In this document: in pieces, positions 1-11,154 of the stretch
Numbering within the stretch: position 1 is the first letter of the stretch
Layout: each line of letters starts with the position of its first letter
Origin: Glycine soja
Lineage: Eukaryota; Streptophyta; Magnoliopsida; Fabales; Fabaceae
NCBI RefSeq assembly: GCF_004193775.1
Contig: NC_041021.1
Location: 16,970,934-17,034,933, forward strand
Reading direction: 5' to 3'
DNA length: 64,000 bases
The notes under the pieces: model-generated
Told to the model about the DNA's origin: nothing
What the model saw: only the letters and a program-made list of their open reading frames with translations
The model's database searches: none
Translations under genes and position numbers: made by a program

Positions 1-1740
1 ATTTTTTTGTGGTCGACAAGGGTGTTTCCCTTGCTCCTACGTATCCTCAACTGCGATGAGGAAATCAGACCTACATAGTTCTTTTTGAACTAAACGTTGG
101 TTAAGTTGTTTTGATCTTTTTCCGCAAGATCGATTTTAACGGAACAAAAGTTGTTTAAGGCGTTGGACCATTAAACGATCTTTTGATTTTTGGAAAGGAG
201 AGAAACATTAAGGCGTTGGACCATTAACGATCTCTTGGTTTTGAAAGGAGAGAAACGTTAAGCCATTGGACCATTAACGATCTCTTGGGGTGGTCGACAA
301 AAGCGGGGCTTTTGCTCCTACGTATCCTCAATTGCGATGAGGAAATCAGACCTACGTAGTTCTTGCAAAAGTGGTAAAGTTACATGCTGATTTTATGCTT
401 TTGACGGTCCATGTTAACCGATAAAAGCAAAGAGGATTGTTTAAGGCGTTGGACCTTAAAATGGTTTTTAGTGATTTTTGCGGACAAAGCTTGATTTGTG
501 AGTTGATTTTAGCTTTATTTTCACTTTGGTTATTTAGTCAATTCATTCAAGGAAACTTTCAAAGAAAAACGTCCGATTGATTTTTTTGATTATTTTATTC
601 GATGATATTTTGATTATTTTATTATTATTTTGCCTTTTTGGGTTCAACCGTGGTTACAGTGTGAACGATCGGTTAGATTTTGTAGCAGTGATTAAACGAG
701 ATTACAACACAAATGATCGGTTGAAATTCATTTTATCATTTATTAGGTGAGAAAATGACTTAAATAAATGGTTAAAAACTCGTTAAAGCGGAAGAAAAGA
801 AAACTGAAAGTAAGCGAAATTAAAGTGAAAGTACACAAAACAAGTAGGGACCATTAAGGGTGCATAGAATGAATTGAAAGATTCGATTTTGGGAACTTAC
901 TGGTTGAAGACTGAAGAACGACCGAAGAACGGTGAAGAACGATGAAGATTTTCCACAGAATCGCTTACGGAAGCACTTCGACTCGATTTTCCACAGATTT
1001 TTTTGCCCAAAATAGCCGAAATGCATAGCTTAGGGGTCATGAACATTTTGAAACAGCCCCCCCCCCCTCCCCTATTTATAGGGAAAAAGGGAGGTGCTTG
1101 TCGCCCAGAGGCTTCTTGAGGAAGATTTCTAAGCGCACCCCAATTACTAAGTTCACCTCCCTTTTCATACTTTACGGAAAAGTTACAGAAGCCTTACGAA
1201 AGTGTTTCGGATTTGATTTTCATCTTTTTTTCTCTTCCCTTTCACCAATGTTAAGTGAAATATGTTTACCCAAAGTTTTCAGAAATTTTACAGAAGCATT
1301 AAGGAAACCACGAAAGCCCCAGAAACCATTTTTCAAGAACGTGGAGGAGCTTGCCGCCCAGTTGCTTTCTCCTTAAGCAACCCAACTTCCAAAATGTTCC
1401 GGAAGGTCCTAGATTCAAATTGATATTTACACCCCTATCTTGATAAGTTCACCCCCATTTTTGTGTTTTTGGCCGTTTTCTTTCCGAAATCTCATGAAAC
1501 TTTACGGATTCCACCGCGATGAGTGTTAAACCTTCCGAAGTGAAATTAGAGTGTAACAGTTTATTTACACACCCCACTTTGCTAAATACAATCTCGTTTT
1601 TGTGTTTTTGACCAGTTTCTTCTTGAAACATATTGGAACTTTACGGATTCCACAACGATGGGTGTTAAACATTTTGAGGTGGTCAAACGAAGGTCGCATG
1701 CCGACAAACAATGGTCCCCGGATGAAATTAGGGTATGTCA
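1..1740 (-). mobile_element. Ogre-type LTR, minus strand, truncated by window edge
   Basis: Read on the minus strand, this matches the four other Ogre-type LTRs in the window. Its inner end is the complement of TGTCATACCC with one change (plus-strand GGGTATGTCA at 1731-1740). A TATA box lies at 1073-1080 inside a C/G-rich inverted repeat, and the CTACGTA hairpin motif occurs at 37-78 and again at 318-359. The LTR breaks the post-pol ORF of the copia element on its right. The outer end and any internal region are outside the window, so whether this is a solo LTR or part of a full element is unknown. It is the most diverged Ogre LTR here. Confidence 0.85.
148..292. repeat. Three-copy ~60-bp tandem repeat inside the left LTR
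   Basis: Three successive copies share GGCGTTGGACCATTAA followed by a GATCT-containing stretch and AAAGGAGAGAAAC. The array sits between the two copies of the CTACGTA hairpin motif (37-78 and 318-359). The whole stem-loop block therefore appears to have been duplicated with its spacer. The other Ogre LTRs in the window have one copy of the block. Confidence 0.7.
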
Positions 1741-2064
1741 GACTCTAACTAGTTCAGGATAATAAGGCAATTTTAAGGACATAAAATCAACTAATCCAGA
1801 GTTTTAAAACACTTGATAACAATCAAATGTCTCATCATTAAAGAAATCTATGTCTAGGTACTTAGGGACTAAGATGATCCTAGAAGAAAATTGAGAATTA
1901 TACTGTAGACATTGATCATAAGAAGAAAATAGAGTAGATGATCGTGGGGATGACAAGGAAGGAGGAATTGGTGTTGTGGGTGCTTCAGATGGTCCGTGGT
2001 GGCGATGGCCAGTAGAAGTGGTGATGGAGGACGTTCCCTTTTGCTTCTTCGATGATTCTGCCAT
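1741..2064 (-). pseudogene. Post-pol third ORF, N-terminal fragment (copia)
   Basis: It starts at the ATG whose complement ends at 2064. The N-terminus is Ser/Thr/Pro-rich and basic, followed by a segment around FSSRIILVPKYLD. A premature stop at about 1806 stands where the plus-strand copy (34883-35791) has a Gln codon. Beyond it the same frame remains recognisable down to 1741, where the Ogre LTR begins. This matches the start of the ORF I assign to the putative plant transposon protein family found after pol in legume retroelements. Its function is unknown. No transmembrane segment is visible in this fragment. Confidence 0.65.
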
Positions 2065-2636
2065 TAGATAGTTTTAACAAATTTCAATCGGTGGAATCGA
2101 AAGAGGAATGAAAATGATGAAGATTGGGCTTTGTGGGACATGATTTGGTTAAGAATTGAGGGAGATATGAAGGTTTGAAGATTAGAGAAAAAGAGGCACG
2201 TCGAGAGGAGTGTGGCTGCGCAACGCAACTGGTTTACGTGAGTATTTGTAGAAGATGATGTTGTGTAATCAATTACAAGGTTTGGTAATCGATTACAAGG
2301 TCACTTAGCCTTCTGGTAATCGATTACAAGATGTTGTAATCGATTACAGGCTATCTATTCTTGTGTAATCGATTACACGTAATGGTAATCGATTACCAGA
2401 ACACTAACTAGGCTTGTTCCTCTAAAAAATATCTATGTCTATGCTAAAAACATCTAACTATATCAATCATCAACACTCATACGTATTTAATTCAATCAAT
2501 CAAGCATCAATCACACAATAATACATCAATCAAACATAATAACAAGAATTTCTAGTAGTTAAGCAAAATCAAGCAAAATAGCTTACTTAACACAAACAAT
2601 CAATCATTAAGCATAGATGTTTCAATCAATCAATCC
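2065..2636 (-). repeat. pol-ORF3 spacer with three TAATCGATTA palindrome pairs
   Basis: This is the spacer between the pol stop and the third ORF. Palindrome cores start at 2266, 2286, 2317, 2337, 2366 and 2386, forming three pairs with exactly 20 bp between starts. Pair-to-pair offsets are 51 and 49 bp. The first core is TAATCAATTA and the other five are TAATCGATTA. The homologous spacer of the plus-strand copia element has the same three-pair layout (34550-34679). The rest of the spacer is AT-rich with CAATCAAT-like runs. Confidence 0.8.
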
Positions 2637-3776
2637 TTATTTATCCAAATCACTAACATCTAAGAGACCTAATTCTCTTCTAATGGCAAAGTATGTTTCT
2701 TTGGGGAGAGGTTTTGTAAAGATATCAGCAAGCTGATTCTTTGTATCAACAAATTCTAGCACACGATCTCCCTTTAGAACATGATCTCTTAGAAAATGAT
2801 CCCTAATTTCTATATGCTTGGTTTTAGAGTGTTGAACTGGATTTTTGAAGAGATTGATTGCACTTGTATTATCACACCTAATGGGTATATGGTCAAGAAG
2901 GATTCCATAATCAGAGAGTTGTTGCTTCATCCATAAAATTTGTGCACAACAACTACCGGCAGAAATATATTTCGCTTCTGCAGTGGATAAAGCAACACTA
3001 TTTTGTTTCTTACTATGCCAAGAGACTAGAGCAGACCCAATGAATTGACAAGTTCCACTTGTGCTCTTTCTATCTATTTTAGAACCGGCAAAGTCTGAAT
3101 CAGAGTATCCTATTAAGGTGCATGTGGAATTTCTAGGATACCATAAACCTATATTCATAGTACCTAATAAATATCTTATGATTCTTTTAACGGCACTAAG
3201 GCGTGATTGTTTGGGATTTGATTGAAATCTAGCACACATACACACACTAAACATTATATCAGGTCTGCTAGTAGATAAATAAAGAAGGAATCCGATCATA
3301 CCTCGATATTTCTTAACATCTATTGACTGACCGGTTTCATCTTTATCTAAATAACAAGCAGTGCTCATTGGTGTAGCCATGTGCTTCACATTTTCCATGT
3401 CGAATCTTTGAATTAACTCTTTGCAGTACTTGGATTGATTGACAAAAATTCCATCCTTGGTTTGTTTAATTTGTAATCCAAGAAAGAAATTAAGTTCTCC
3501 CATCATTGACATTTCAAATTCACTTTGCATGTCATAAGAGAATTCCTTGCACAATAATTCATTAGTAGATCCAAAAATAATATCATCAACATAAATTTGA
3601 ACCAATAAAATATCATGTGATTTTCTCTTTATGAAAAGAGTAGTATCTACTTTTCCTCTAGAGAAATCCTTTTCTAAAAGGAACTTACTCAGGTGCTCAT
3701 ACCATGCCCTAGGGGCTTGTTTCAAACCATATAAAGCCTTTTTCAATCTATAAACATGATTTGGCTTATCTAACAT
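2637..3776 (-). pseudogene. Copia pol, 3' part: RT C-terminal half and RNase H
   Basis: This 379-codon open stretch encodes the second half of copia reverse transcriptase and RNase H. The RT active-site motif YVDD is at about residues 62-65. The RNase H region shows GYSDSDFAG and the usual SWHSKKQ block. The expected AEAEY motif reads AEAKY, a change at a conserved acidic position. A frameshift near 3775 separates it from the upstream part of pol, because the two frames meet in the middle of the conserved segment before [15 protein letters not shown]. The product would copy element RNA in a cytoplasmic particle if it were intact. Confidence 0.9.
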
Positions 3777-5710
3777 TTCAAAACCGGGGGTTGTTCAACA
3801 TATACTTCTTCTTGAGTTAAGCCATTTAGAAAAGCACTTTTAACATCCATTTGATAAAGCTTAAAATTCATTATGGATGCATAAGCTAAAAGCATTCTAA
3901 TGGCTTCCAATCTTGCAACTGGAGCATATGTTTCTTCATAATCTATTCCTTCTTCTTGATTATATCCTTTTGCAACTAATCTAGTCTTATTCCTAATGAT
4001 TATGCCATGTTCATCTAACTTATTCCTAAATACCAATTTTGTTCCTATGATGGGGTAGTTTTCAGGTTTCTCTACTAGTTCCCACACATTGTTTCTCTCA
4101 AACTGATTTAGTTCTTCTTGCATAGCAACTATCCAATGATCATCTATTATGGCTTCATTTATATTTTTAGGTTTAATCATAGACACAAAAGCCATATTAT
4201 TGCATAAATCTTTAAGAGAATGTCTAGTTGTTACCCCTTTTGAGATGTCATCAAGAATGTTGTCAAGGGGATGATCTCTTGAAGCTTTCCACTCTCTTGG
4301 AAGATCATTATTTGCTTTGACTTCTACTGGAGGATCTTCATTGCTTCCTTCTCCTTTTCCTTTAGAATCTTGTCTATGAATGTGCATTTGTTCTAAAGAT
4401 TCTACAATATCATCTAAAATATCCTTTCTTGGAGAAATAGCATTAGACTCATCAAAGGAAACATGAATTGATTCTTCAATTGTCATTGTTCCCTTATTAT
4501 ATATTCTATAGGCCTTACTATTCATAGAATATCCAAGGAAAATTCCTTCATCTGACTTAGCATCAAACTTTCCTAAGTTTTCTTTTCCATTGTTTAATAC
4601 AAAACATTTACAACCAAAAACATGAAGATGTGATATGTTCGGTTTTCTACCATTGAATAGTTCATATGGAGTTTTCTTTAAAATGGGTCTTATTAAAGCC
4701 CTATTCATGATATAGCATGCAGTATTAATGGCTTCAGCCCAAAAATATTTTGGAAAAGGAGTATCATTTAATAAGGTTCTAGCAATTTCTTCCAAAGACC
4801 TATTTTTCCTTTCAACAACTTCATTTTGTTGAGGGGTTCTAGGTGCAGAAAAGTTATGTTCAATGCCATGCTTTTCACAAAATAGATCAAATTCTTTATT
4901 TTCAAACTTACCCCCATGATTACTTCTAATAGATATAATTTTGAGATTTTTCTTATTTTGAATAACTTTTGCAAGTTTCTTAAATGCTTGAAATGCATCA
5001 TTCTTATGAGTGATAAATAGTATCCAAGTATATCTAGAATAATCATCAACAATGACAAGTGCATAATAGCTTCCACCAAAACTCATAATTCTAGATGGAC
5101 CAAACAAATCCATGTGTAACAATTGTAATGGTTGAGTAGTAGAAACAATGTTTTTAGATTTGAAAGAAACTCTAGTTTGTTTTCCCTTTTGACATGCATC
5201 ACACAATCTATATTTTTCAAATTTCAATTTAGGCAAATCAAAACCTAAATCTTTTGAAATTAATTTATTTAAGTGTTCCATGTTTATGTGAGCAATACGT
5301 TTATGCCATAGCCATGGATCATCATCTTTGCTAAGAAAGCATTTATTATTATCTAGTTTTTGGCTTAAGTCTATCATATAACCATTGTTGACTCTATACC
5401 CTATATGCTTTATATTAGTATCATGTTTATGTTCAATGAGACATTTTTGAGAATCAAATGATACTAGATAGCCTTTATCACATAATTGACTAACACTAAG
5501 CAAGTTGTGCTTAAGGCCTTGAACAGGTAGAACATTTTCAATGGAGTTTGAAGAATTCATACCTATTTTTCCAACTCCAAGAATTCTACCTTTGTTGTTG
5601 TCACCATAAGTTACATGCCCGCTTTTCTTGGGAGAGATATGTGTGAACATTGATGAATCTCCCATCATATGTTTTGAACAACCGCTATCTATGTACCATT
5701 TCTTCTTCAA
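3770..5710 (-). pseudogene. Copia pol, 5' part: protease, integrase, RT N-terminus
   Basis: The frame opens with the protease active site (DSG, Asp at about residue 8). The integrase zinc-binding residues follow (His136, His141, Cys170, Cys173), then the integrase core. Of the DDE triad the first Asp (about 201) and the Glu (about 300) are present. The middle Asp is Asn at about 264, within RSNHGG, where RSDHGG is usual. The RT fingers begin near residue 535. The substitution should abolish strand transfer if the family rule holds. The frame ends by frameshift into the downstream pol part near 3775. Confidence 0.9.
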
Positions 5711-5724
5711 GGATACCTACATGA

Positions 5725-6950
5725 TCAAGTTTGTGACTTAGGTACCCAAACTTTATTGGGTCCTTGGGTGTTAGTGTTAACTAAAGATCCTTTTGGGACC
5801 CATATCATTTTGATATTGTTGCAATTTTTCTTAAAATAACATGTAGATGTGCCATGCCCTTTTCTTCCACAATAAAAACATGTAATGAAAGGAGAATTAT
5901 ATTTTTGTGAGGATGAAAAGAAACTTTTGTAAAACTTTGGTTGTTTTTCTGGTTTGTATCCAATTCCTACTTTATCAAGAATACATCTTTGATTTCCTAA
6001 TATGACATCTAGGTTATTCTTGCCAATAGAAAATTTTGCAAGTGAGTTTTTCAAATTTTTAATTTCTTCTACATATTTGCTACAACATTTACATGAATTT
6101 ACTTTTTCATTAGTCATAGTAGAAACATGAACTTTATCACTAGATTTAGAGATTGAAACTTCAGTTTTAAGAATATCTATTTCTCTGTTTAATTTTGAAA
6201 TTTCTTTCTCTAAATCTGAAATTGTTTTCTTAGATGAAGAAATAAGTTTTGCTAGTTTAATTGATTCACTATGTAATTCAGCAAATGCATCTTGTAACTC
6301 ATCAAAAGAAATAGATTTGTTAGAAGATGTTACCTCTTTGTCGCTTTCATAATTTTTGCCCATTAGACATAGATTAATCATTTCTTTTTCAGAATCATCA
6401 GATGATTCTAAGTCGTTATCATCCCATGTGATATAGGCCTTTGCCTTCTTATCTCCAATAGTCTTCTTTTCAGACTTCTCTATCTTTTTCTTAAAGATTG
6501 GACAATCAGCCCTCAGATGTCCGGGTTGATTGCACTCAAAGCATTTTGGGATTTGAAATGACTCTCCAGTCCTTCTTTTAGGTTTGAAGTTTTGTCTTCT
6601 TTGATTTCCTCTCATTCTAATAAATTTGTTGAATCTTTTGACAAAGAGGCTAAGATCTTCATCTTCATCAAAGTCAATTGAATCTTCTATGTCACTTTCC
6701 TCTTGGATTGAAGATGAGGCTTTAAGAGCAATTCCCTTCTTCTTCTTATCATTTTCTTCATGTTGATTTAGTCTTTGCAACTCCATCTCATGTTCCTGTA
6801 ATTTTCCAAATACTGTAGCAAGAGACATAATAGACAAATCTCTAGATTTTGTGATGGTTGTTACTTTTGGTTGCCACTCTCTACTTAGACATCTTAACAC
6901 TTTATTTATGAGATCCTCGTTTAGAAAAATTCTTCCTAATGATGCAAGAT
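5725..6950 (-). pseudogene. Copia gag, 5'-truncated
   Basis: This encodes the C-terminal part of a long SIRE-like Gag. Two CCHC knuckles of the form CX2CX4HX4C are visible, CFECNQPGHLRADC and CFYCGRKGHGTSTC, separated by a Lys/Glu/Ser-rich coiled-coil-like segment. The start and N-terminal third are missing. At about 6950 the copia frame ends and plus-strand Athila integrase sequence begins, so the first ~20 codons of the open frame to 7014 are antisense Athila and not gag. Gag would form the particle shell and bind element RNA. Confidence 0.85.
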
Positions 6951-7520
6951 AATGTGACACACAAAGTAACATCAGCTTATCACCCTCAGACCAATGGGTA
7001 GGCAGAAGTATCAAACAGGGAGTTGAAATTTTTTTTGGAGAAGATGGTAGCTTCTACAAGAAAGGACTGGTCCATTGAATTTTTTTTGGAAGTCTAACCC
7101 CATTACAAGCCTAGAAAGTCCTTCGGATTCAATTTTGTGTGTTCATTGCTGTATGAGATGAGATGAAATGCAAAGGTTGGAACTTGTGTTGGTTGTTTAT
7201 GATGAAATAAGCCTAAACACTGGAGCTTGAGTGAAACAATGACTGTGAGGTTTTGGTTGATGATCCTTCCTTGATTTCTATCATGCTTACTAGCTTATTT
7301 CTGCTGTGACTCTAATGCATATGCTCCTATCTTTGAAAAGCTGCATGCTTGTGAGAAGTGATCGATTTAAGCATTCCATGATATTCAGTTCATATGGTTG
7401 AATTCCTTTATGAATCAGACACCATTTACTTTTGATTAACCACTGTCTTTGTCACTTGAGGACAAGTGAGTTTTTCTTTCTTTGCTTGAGGACAAGCAAA
7501 GCTGTAAATTTAAGGGAGTT
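6951..7520 (+). mobile_element. 3' tail of a second Athila-type element
   Basis: 6953-7072 matches the integrase core end of the Athila copy at 29939-30055, including the segment around SPYHPQ. A deletion then joins it to a stretch (about 7090-7520) that matches the sequence before the 3' Athila LTR (about 45350-45769). The tail ends with a polypurine tract (TTAAGGGAG) directly before the LTR at 7521. The LTR is therefore preceded by internal 3' sequence and also followed by internal 5' sequence. Confidence 0.8.
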
Positions 7521-9041
7521 TGTTAGTCACCTTATACGATTAACTTTTGTATACAAATCATTTTCCAAAACTTGTATAGTTCCCAATTTATGGTTATTTT
7601 TTAGTGATTTTGTAAATTAATTTTGTTTTATGCATAAAGTTGTCTCTATAATATGTCCATTGGATTTAATGATGAAATATGTGCAATTTTAGGTGAAAAA
7701 GAGGCTAAGTCATGAAGTGCCAAAAGTGATAGTTGAGCTTAGCTCATCAGTAGGCTAAGCGCGCATCCACTGCTAAGCGCAGATTCAATGCTCTTAGCAC
7801 AACAGAAAAATCTGGCAGGCCATCAGCATCAAGGTTGTGTGCTAAGCGCGAGATCAGTGCGCTAAGCGCAATAGTTGTCTTCAGCCAGGCTCAGAGCACA
7901 ACAGGCGCTAAGCCCGAATCCACTTACTGGTGCTACGCACGAGGGTGGCGCTGAGCACAACATTTCAAATTCAGATCCTATTTAAAGCCTGTCTTGTGCA
8001 GAATTAGGGTACAAAACTTTTACACAGATTTTTTCAACATTCCAGAGCACACCACAGTGCCTATTTCAAGAAAAGAGCTCTGGAGGCAGCAAGAGGAGAA
8101 ACTTTTGCAAAGATACCTAGGTTTTGTAATCTCATTATTGTTAGGGTTTCTTCTATAATGGCTGGCAAAACACCCTTGTTGGGGATTTCTAAAGAACAAC
8201 TGATGTAATTACTTTAATATCTAATTGATTGTGTTTCGTGTGTTCAATGCTTCTTTCAGTGCTTAAATTCCGTATGCTCTTGGTCTGATCACCCATTTGT
8301 GTGCATAGTTAGGTGACTTTAGCATTGGGAAATGTATTGTTGCCTTAGAACTTGAATGAAGCAGAATTGAAACTTAGTCTTACAAGAGGGATATGTGGAT
8401 TAAGTTTTGGTTTTAAGTATGTTGTTACAATAATTCTATTTAGTCTAAGTCTAGTCCAACAAGAGGGATTTGAGGACAAAGCTTAGGCTAAATTAGTCTA
8501 AACTTTCATAAGCTATTTAAGCTAAGTCTAATCAACAAGAGGGATCTGAGGATGAATCTAAGTCTAAACCTAGGAGGGCTGTCTAAATTTAGCCTAGTCC
8601 AACAAGAGGGATCTGAGGATGAAGCTTGGATTGATTCAGTCTAACTAGGGGTCGAGGTTTAGTAATTTAGGCTACAACACAGAACACAAAAGCATGATTG
8701 ATTAGAGAAACATCTTTATATACATCAGCTCGTCTGCTAGAAAGACCTAACACCTTTACCTACTGCTGTCAATTTTACTTACTTGCATTTTTACTGTTTT
8801 TAGCCTAGAAATAGTTTAATTCTATTCCAAATCATCAATTATCAATGTTTCTTTCAACAACGCCTTATTCCTGAATTTAACCTTGTCTTAGACTAGTTCC
8901 CTGAGTTCGATACTCGGATTCATCCGTTTTAATTTTAAATACTTGACGATCCGGTGCGCTTTCCGATAAACCAGATTTCGCTTGAACATATTTGCATAAA
9001 GAAAAAGTTGACCAAAAAGTAACTGCAGGGGAAATCCAACA
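7521..9041 (+). mobile_element. Athila LTR (5' side)
   Basis: It begins TGTTAGTC after a polypurine tract and runs to about CCAACA near 9041; the exact end is uncertain by roughly ten bases. Paired CTAAGC/CTTAGC motifs fill about 7737-7970. A repeat with ACAAGAGGGAT as core recurs four times between about 8382 and 8625. The counterpart at 45770-46812 is colinear but carries many substitutions and is cut short, indicating an old element. Confidence 0.8.
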
Positions 9042-9050
9042 AAGTATTTA

Positions 9051-9068
9051 TGGCGTTGTTGCCAAGGA
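9051..9068 (+). other. Athila primer-binding site
   Basis: TGGCGTTGTTGCCAAGGA lies about ten bases after the LTR end. It resembles the Athila-class primer site (TGGCGCC-GTTGCC-GGGGA type, usually assigned to tRNA-Asp) with a few substitutions. The minus-strand relative at 47651-47668 is a better preserved version. Confidence 0.7.
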
Positions 9069-9212
9069 ACTAGATTAAAGAAGAGTTTAGTTCAATTTTA
9101 CGACATTGCTTTATATTTTTTCTTTTTGATTCATTGATTCTTTTGTTCATATTTTAGTTATCGTACATTCAATGTTCTTTTGAACTGGATAATTGTTGTT
9201 TTATTTTCTTGT

Positions 9213-9848
9213 ATGCAAAGAAGATCTGCTGCAGGTGATTTGATTCCCATTGATTTGGAGATTAACGCCACTTGTAGAAGGCGTAATTCAGAGAGAATCA
9301 GAATTTTTTTGCAGGATTTAGAAGCAGCAGCAACTCCAAAAGAAGAACCTCGATCTTCCAAGGCATCTTCTAGTTTTCCTATTGCAGGGCATTCTTATAT
9401 AGAATCTGTTGAAGACACAATCATGGCTGAAGAGCCAAGAAGAGTAACCCTGGAGGATTATTCATGTTCTACTTTGCCATAATTTTTCACTAGTATTGCA
9501 CAACCAGAAGTTCAAGCTCAAACAATTACATATCCTCCTTCTTTGATACAGCTAATTCAAAATAATTTGTTTCATGGTTTACCCAATGAAGACCCTTATG
9601 CTCACTTGGCCATCTATATAGAGATATGTAATACTATTAGGTTGGCGGGTGTGCCTGCGGATGCAATCAGGTTGAGTCTGTTCTCATTTTCTTTATCTGG
9701 AGAAGCTAAGAGGTGGCTTCACTCTGTTAAAGGAAACAGTATGAAGTCATGGGATGAAGTGGTAGAAAAGTTCTTAAAGAAGTACTTCCCTGAATCAAAG
9801 ACTGCAGAAGGCAAAGCTGCCATCTCTAACTTTCATCAATTTCCAGAT
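9213..9848 (+). pseudogene. Athila gag, N-terminal part
   Basis: The likely start is the ATG at 9213, because the sequence after it (MQRRSAAGDLIPIDLE) looks like the start of Athila Gag; the open frame reaches back to 9180. A stop lies at about 9481, after which the same frame resumes. The retrotransposon gag domain is visible around GLPNEDPYAHL and SLSGEAKRWLHS. The frame is cut at 9848 by the Ogre-type insertion. It resumes after the second copy of the CAGAT duplication at 28380. Confidence 0.85.
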
Positions 9849-10239
9849 TGTCATACCCTAATTTCGTCTGGGGACCTTTGCCTGATGACATGCGACTTTT
9901 CTTTGGTCCTTGTGAGGTGCTTGGCACCCATCATTAGGCAATTTGTGAAATTCCGGGACATGCCGAAAAACAAAAGAAAATATTGATGCACAATCCGTAA
10001 GGTTCCGTGACACACCGGAAATCAAATGGAAGCATCATTGCACAAATAAGTGAGGTTCCGTAACGTTCCGTAAGTCAAAAAGGGGATGATTATGTAATCC
10101 ACAAGGTTCCGTAACATTACGGAAAGAAAACAAGTATCGTTACGAAATTCGTAAGTTTCCGTAACTTTACGAAAAAAGAATCACCAAAAAAAAGGCAGGG
10201 GGGTGTACTTAGTAAAAATGGGGGTGCAAATAGCACCCA

Positions 10240-10360
10240 GGCCCACTTGGGCCCTCCAGAATATTCATCCAGAAGGCTGTTGCTTCTGGAGGAAGCAACC
10301 CTGCTCGCCTGGGCGAGCTGGGCGGCAAGCATCTCCCCTATTTTGCTATAAATAGGGGAG
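10240..10360 (+). promoter_or_regulatory. Ogre LTR promoter with four inverted repeats
   Basis: Reading 5' to 3': GGCCCACTTGGGCC at 10240-10253 (inverted TGGGCC, the site II element known to bind TCP factors); a CCAGAAG/CTTCTGG arm pair; GCTCGCCTGGGCGAGC, 7+2+7 with perfect arms; then TATAAATA at 10347-10354. The TATA box sits in an inverted repeat with 11-bp arms, 10333-10343 and 10350-10360. Similar layouts are visible at 27234-27241, 36289-36296 and 54642-54649, with partial decay. Transcription would start about 30 bp downstream of the TATA box. Confidence 0.75.
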
Positions 10361-11038
10361 GAAGTGAAGAAGAAAAGGGTTTAGCCCCTTAGGCACTTCT
10401 CTCTCTTTCGAATTTGCTTGGAAAAATTGTTTCCGTGAAGAAAATCTAAGCCGAGGCGCTTCCGAAACGTTTCCGTAACGTTTTCCGTGAAGAATTTCCC
10501 AAAGGTTTCAACCGTTCTTCAACGTTCTTCATTCGTTCTTCATCGTTCTTCGATCTTCAACGGGTAAGTACCTCGAACCAAGCTTTTCGATTCATTTTAT
10601 GTACCCGTGGTGGTCCACATTGTGTTTTGTGTATTTCTATTCTCGTTTCATTTACTTTTTATGCCCCCCTTTTGACGTGCTTAAGCCATTTTACTTAAGT
10701 CATTTCTCGCTTAACTTAAAAATAAAATAAATTTCCACCGAACGTTTGAATTGTATTATCCGTTAACTTCGGTTAAAATGAATTCCGACCGTTCGGTCGT
10801 GCCGTAATCACGTTGGAAATCAAAAAGAGAAAAAAAATAATATAATAATAAAAAAATATCTTTCAGCAAAATAAAGCGGAAAATCAATCGGACGTTTTCT
10901 CTTTGGGATTTCTCATTCTTAATTGAATTGACTAATAACTAAAGTGAAACTAAGGCTAAAATCAACTCGCCTAGTCAAGCTTGTCCACAAAAATAGGTTT
11001 TTGAAGTTTGTCATTTCAATTTCTTACTAAGTAAAATG

Positions 11039-11154
11039 GATCATTCTCAAGGTCCAACGCCTTAAAATGATCACCTTTTAAGTAAAAAAGAATCACTTGA
11101 TAAGAAAGAACTACGTAGGTATGATTTCCTCATCGCAAATTGAGGAATACGTAG
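11039..11154 (+). ncRNA. Two stem-loop candidates in the LTR (H1, H2)
   Basis: H1 (11039-11072) has the loop TCCAACG between AAGG and CCTT arms, extended by GATCATT/AATGATC. H2 (11111-11154) has outer arms CTACGTA/TACGTAG and an inner CCTCA/TGAGG stem. H1 copies: 27926-27959, 36984-37017, 55281-55306. H2 copies: 37-78, 318-359, 23874-23910, 24127-24163, 27994-28036, 37063-37102, 55383-55422. Arms vary but stay mostly paired, while the H1 loop is constant. The structure is inferred from sequence. Its role in the element RNA is unknown. Confidence 0.55.

Larger units (their letters stand above)
1741..6950 (-). mobile_element. Decayed SIRE/Maximus-type Ty1/copia element, minus strand
   Basis: From right to left this holds gag with two zinc knuckles, protease-integrase-RT, RT-RNase H, a palindrome-bearing spacer and the start of a third ORF. 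This is the copia order (integrase before RT). The coding sequence is close to the plus-strand copia element at 30392-39368. Both LTRs are missing. The right end is cut inside gag at about 6950, where plus-strand Athila sequence begins. The left end is interrupted at 1740 by an Ogre LTR. Confidence 0.85.

Noticed and set aside
1050..1075. Poly-C run near the left LTR TATA box as a regulatory site
   Set aside because: It lies where other Ogre LTRs have the C-rich arm of the TATA inverted repeat; the run is best read as decay and slippage of that arm.
6950..7014. Copia gag starting at the Met at 7014
   Set aside because: The first ~20 codons of that frame are the antisense of Athila integrase sequence seen in sense at 29940-30010, so the start is a junction artefact.
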